Assembly: GCA_022766795.1 (NCBI GenBank)
Contig: JALEPE010000026.1
Location: forward strand, 1 to 8,913
Origin: Helicobacter sp.
Lineage (GTDB): Bacteria; Campylobacterota; Campylobacteria; Campylobacterales; Helicobacteraceae
Length of the DNA stretch: 8,913 nt
Direction: 5' to 3'
Positions 7,039 through 8,913 of this stretch are shown here, one piece after another. Below the pieces are notes generated by a model. That model did no database searches. It was not told where the DNA came from and worked only from the letters and a program-made list of their open reading frames with translations. Position 1 is the first letter of the stretch; each line of letters starts with the position of its first letter. The position numbers were made by a program, and so were the translations under genes.

Positions 7039-8454
7039 ATGCACTTAGGAAGTTATTTCATCGTTACGAGTGAAGTAATCTATAATTTCAATTTGCAAAA
7101 GCAACTCTATACCCACGACTTCTTAAAGGGCTTAGAAGCAAAAAAGATTATTATAAAAGCAGAATCTAATAAAGCCCCTGTGGGATATGTAGATACAAAA
7201 GGGGAGTTTGGAATTATTGGCAATCCTTTTAAAAACTATTATGTTAAAGCAGAAGTTGCGAGTGATTTAAAAGACACATTCTACAAACTCTATGGGGATT
7301 TTTCTAAAGCGCAAAAGCTTCTAAAAGAAGCAGTAGGATTATGGAAAGCGGGTAAGACAATATGGAATCCCTTTTCACATATGAATAATATTTTAGGGAA
7401 TGTAACATTTATGCTAGCAAGTGGGGAGTATAAAGCGGGGGCGTATCTATTAAAAAATATAGCGATGGGTAGAAAAATATTTAAAGACTACAAGGCTTAC
7501 AAAGAAGCAAAGATTAACAATAAATACCTTAAGAGCGGTAGCGTAACAGAAAGTAAAGATATGCAATTATTAGAGGAATTAGAGCGCAGAGGGTATTTTG
7601 ATAAAAGCTTTTTAAATGTCATTGCAGATAATTATCACCTTAAGCATAATGGCATTAAGGCAGGTAAGGAAAATCTACTTAAAACCTTCCATAATAAGCT
7701 AGGCAATGTCTATAATGCCGAGGATGTGTTGGCTAGATTTTCTCTTGCTAAAAGCTTTATGGAGGAAGGGATGGAAATGGATAAAGCCTTAAAACTCACT
7801 AGCGAAATATTGCCTGATTATTCTAAGCCTATGCCTTATTGGCTAAAAAATGCGGATAGACTAGGATTCTTACCCTTTGTGCAATTCATTTACCACGCAA
7901 CACCAATTATGTGGAGGCAGATTAACCCGCGAGCAAAAAGTGTGAAAGGCGATAGCTGGAACAAACAAGCCTTAGTGAATTTGCTAGCAATTGGTGCCTA
8001 TGCGGCATACCAACAGCTTATTACTCCAATGCCTGATGGATACTTCGGAAGTGAGCTAGTGTATTATCAAAATGGCGACACAGCGCGCACAATTAGAATC
8101 GGTAGCATTGTGCCACATATTCAAATGTTAGAGTTTTTACCGGGGAGTGGTAGCGGGCATTTAAATTTTGAGCCTGAATTTTTAAGAAAGGCACTTGTTG
8201 GAAGTGTCTATACGCAAGGCTTTGGGGTGTTAGGCAACAAAAACTATACCTTTGACACAAAAATTACAAGACGCAGTGGCACACTTGGTGCAATAGATTA
8301 TGTAGGGGGTGCAATAGATTTTGCATTACCTGCACCTGTGGGCAAAGTCTATACAATGGCAAACAATGCCTTAACAAAAGATTCTAAGAATCGTAGAAGC
8401 AAAATACACAATGAAAGGAATGTGATAGAATCTGGACTAGGGCTATTAGGTTAG
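7039..8454 (+). CDS. C-terminal remnant of a large polyvalent-type phage/mobile-element protein (probably 5'-truncated)
   Basis: The function is not known. The 471-residue frame has features I associate with the C-terminal parts of giant polyvalent proteins of phages and conjugative elements: IWNPFSHMNNILGNVTFMLASG at 108-129, a helical region with YNAEDVLARFSLAKSFMEEGMEMDKAL at 225-251, then DYSKPMPYW (260-268) and FLPFVQFIYHA (277-287). A mildly hydrophobic stretch lies at 311-328. The rest is soluble, lysine-rich and helical. No catalytic motif is visible. There is no Shine-Dalgarno before the ATG, and an in-frame TGA at 7015-7017 closes the frame just upstream. The first strong family-like stretch (GYVDTKGEFGIIGNPFKNYYVKAE, 49-72) looks like mid-protein sequence. 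I infer that the front of a much longer gene was lost near 6976-7100, beside the tRNA. It is probably not translated unless from outside signals. A genuine short gene remains possible. Confidence 0.6.
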   Translation: MHLGSYFIVTSEVIYNFNLQKQLYTHDFLKGLEAKKIIIKAESNKAPVGYVDTKGEFGIIGNPFKNYYVKAEVASDLKDTFYKLYGDFSKAQKLLKEAVGLWKAGKTIWNPFSHMNNILGNVTFMLASGEYKAGAYLLKNIAMGRKIFKDYKAYKEAKINNKYLKSGSVTESKDMQLLEELERRGYFDKSFLNVIADNYHLKHNGIKAGKENLLKTFHNKLGNVYNAEDVLARFSLAKSFMEEGMEMDKALKLTSEILPDYSKPMPYWLKNADRLGFLPFVQFIYHATPIMWRQINPRAKSVKGDSWNKQALVNLLAIGAYAAYQQLITPMPDGYFGSELVYYQNGDTARTIRIGSIVPHIQMLEFLPGSGSGHLNFEPEFLRKALVGSVYTQGFGVLGNKNYTFDTKITRRSGTLGAIDYVGGAIDFALPAPVGKVYTMANNALTKDSKNRRSKIHNERNVIESGLGLLG

Positions 8455-8486
8455 CGTTTTACATTCTCTTATAAAGCAATTCATAA

Positions 8487-8512
8487 GCACCAATTACGCG
8501 TCTAATTGGTGT
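8487..8512. terminator. Hairpin between convergent genes (possible bidirectional terminator)
   Basis: CACCAATTA (8488-8496) and TAATTGGTG (8503-8511) form a perfect 9-bp stem, extendable by one G-T pair, around CGCGTC. It lies 33 bases after the rightward stop and 16 bases beyond the leftward stop, where both transcripts should end. Neither side has a proper T-run, so efficient intrinsic termination is doubtful. Confidence 0.5.
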
Positions 8513-8527
8513 GGGATTTATAGAATC

Positions 8528-8743
8528 CTAGCGACTTAGAATCTCTTTTAATGTGCGAAAGTCTTTTAACTCTGCTTCTAACTCTGCGATTCTGTAAAGC
8601 ATTTTAAGAGATTGTTCCACTTGTGAATTAATCTCGCTTGTAGCAAGGCGTTTGATACTCGCTTCACTTAGCCCGATTTTCTCGCCCAATTCTTTATAAG
8701 TTAGATTAAACTCTTTGCAAGTTTGTTTTACTAAATTTTCCAT
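8528..8743 (-). CDS. Small helix-turn-helix DNA-binding protein
   Basis: The 71-residue product has an N-terminal helix-turn-helix of the Cro/C1-XRE kind: LTYKELGEKIGLSEASIKRLA at about 14-34, with the turn at Gly24 and the likely recognition helix at 26-34. The C-terminal half (about 42-70, LKMLYRIAELEAELKDFRTLKEIL) is a leucine-rich amphipathic helix suited to dimerisation. The ATG at 8743 is preceded on its strand by AAAAGA seven bases upstream, a weak ribosome site. A perfect consensus promoter lies further upstream and overlaps a repeat arm, suggesting that the protein represses its own promoter. Small regulators of this sort are common in phage and mobile-element control regions. The target genes are unknown, but the divergent gene starting just beyond the right edge is the obvious candidate. 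The domain call is firm, the role is inferred. Confidence 0.8.
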   Translation of the reverse strand: MENLVKQTCKEFNLTYKELGEKIGLSEASIKRLATSEINSQVEQSLKMLYRIAELEAELKDFRTLKEILSR

Positions 8744-8775
8744 TTTTCAATCTTTTATACTGGTTTTAAGCGATG

Positions 8776-8804
8776 ATTATACTTTAAAATTATTCTTTTG
8801 TCAA
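8776..8804 (-). promoter_or_regulatory. Perfect consensus sigma-70 promoter of the HTH gene
   Basis: Read on the minus strand: TTGACA (8804-8799), a spacer of exactly 17 bases, and TATAAT (8781-8776). Both hexamers match the consensus at every position. Transcription should begin near 8769, leaving a leader of about 26 bases. Confidence 0.85.
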
Positions 8805-8819
8805 ACATTAAAGTATTAT
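8776..8819. repeat. Inverted 12-bp repeat pair, candidate operators
   Basis: ATTATACTTTAA (8776-8787) and TTAAAGTATTAT (8808-8819) are inverted copies matching at 11 of 12 positions. Their centres are 32 bp apart, about three helical turns. The left arm covers the -10 box of the HTH gene and the right arm lies between the two divergent promoters. AT-rich sequence makes some chance similarity expected, so operator function is inference. Confidence 0.45.
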
Positions 8820-8827
8820 TTTAATAC
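8813..8827. promoter_or_regulatory. 15-bp palindrome between divergent promoters
   Basis: GTATTA-TTT-TAATAC is a perfect 6-bp inverted repeat with a 3-base centre, overlapping the right arm of the 12-bp repeat pair. It sits upstream of both promoters' start sites, a plausible dimer binding site for the HTH protein. Confidence 0.4.
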
Positions 8828-8857
8828 AAAATAAGGCATTATTAAGATTAAAATGTG

Positions 8858-8863
8858 TATAAT
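8858..8863 (+). promoter_or_regulatory. -10 box of a rightward transcript leaving the window
   Basis: A perfect TATAAT preceded by TGTG. No good -35 is seen at the proper distance. A start near 8870 would give a leader of about 44 bases before the expected start codon just beyond the right edge. Confidence 0.6.
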
Positions 8864-8899
8864 TCCAATGTTTAAGGTCTGAATCTCTTTGCTTTGAGG

Positions 8900-8906
8900 A
8901 AGGAGG
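8900..8906 (+). promoter_or_regulatory. Strong ribosome binding site for a gene beginning just outside the window
   Basis: AAGGAGG is a full match to the 16S anti-Shine-Dalgarno and is followed by TTTAAAG to the end of the window. The normal spacing predicts a start codon at or just after base 8914. The gene itself is not visible. Confidence 0.65.
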
Positions 8907-8913
8907 TTTAAAG

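Noticed and set aside
8487..8492. GCACCA shared with the tRNA 3' end, considered as an attachment-site repeat
   Set aside because: Only six bases match and the neighbouring bases differ, which is far too short to call an attachment site.

Overview
The window looks like chromosomal DNA of a Campylobacterota member (epsilonproteobacteria), most likely an enterohepatic-type Helicobacter or a Campylobacter. The reasons are the low-GC sequence, a tripartite RND pump whose three subunits match the Campylobacter CmeABC type, promoters with a clear -10 but usually no -35, and AAGGA-type ribosome binding sites. The species cannot be fixed from the sequence alone.

Left part (1-694): the C-terminal signalling half of a methyl-accepting chemotaxis protein whose sensory part lies outside the window. 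After a 214-base spacer comes a compact efflux operon (909-6562). It encodes a periplasmic lipoprotein adaptor (cmeA), an inner-membrane proton-driven RND transporter (cmeB) and an outer-membrane channel lipoprotein (cmeC). cmeA and cmeB are separated by 10 bases, and cmeC starts inside the end of cmeB (26-base overlap), so the three are almost certainly co-transcribed. Just upstream of cmeA is a 16-bp palindrome, TGTAATTGTGATTACA. Its half sites and spacing are those remembered for the operator of the TetR-family repressor CmeR in C. jejuni, but no cmeR gene is next to it.

Middle (6563-6975): a 326-base non-coding stretch holds a 182-bp segment bounded by a perfect 10-bp inverted repeat. It is followed by a well-formed tRNA-Leu(CAA) gene with its own -10 box and an encoded CCA.

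Right part (6976-8913): immediately after the tRNA the character changes to mobile-element DNA. A 471-codon frame with no ribosome binding site resembles the C-terminal part of the very large polyvalent proteins of phages and conjugative elements. It is probably a 5'-truncated remnant left at a tRNA integration hotspot. It converges on a small leftward helix-turn-helix gene (8528-8743), with a hairpin between them. The HTH gene has a perfect consensus sigma-70 promoter (TTGACA, 17 bases, TATAAT). That promoter overlaps one arm of a 12-bp inverted repeat pair shared with a rightward control region. The rightward region has its own -10 box and a perfect Shine-Dalgarno at the window edge, so a divergent gene should start just outside. 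This layout is like a phage or mobile-element control switch and is the least explained part of the window.
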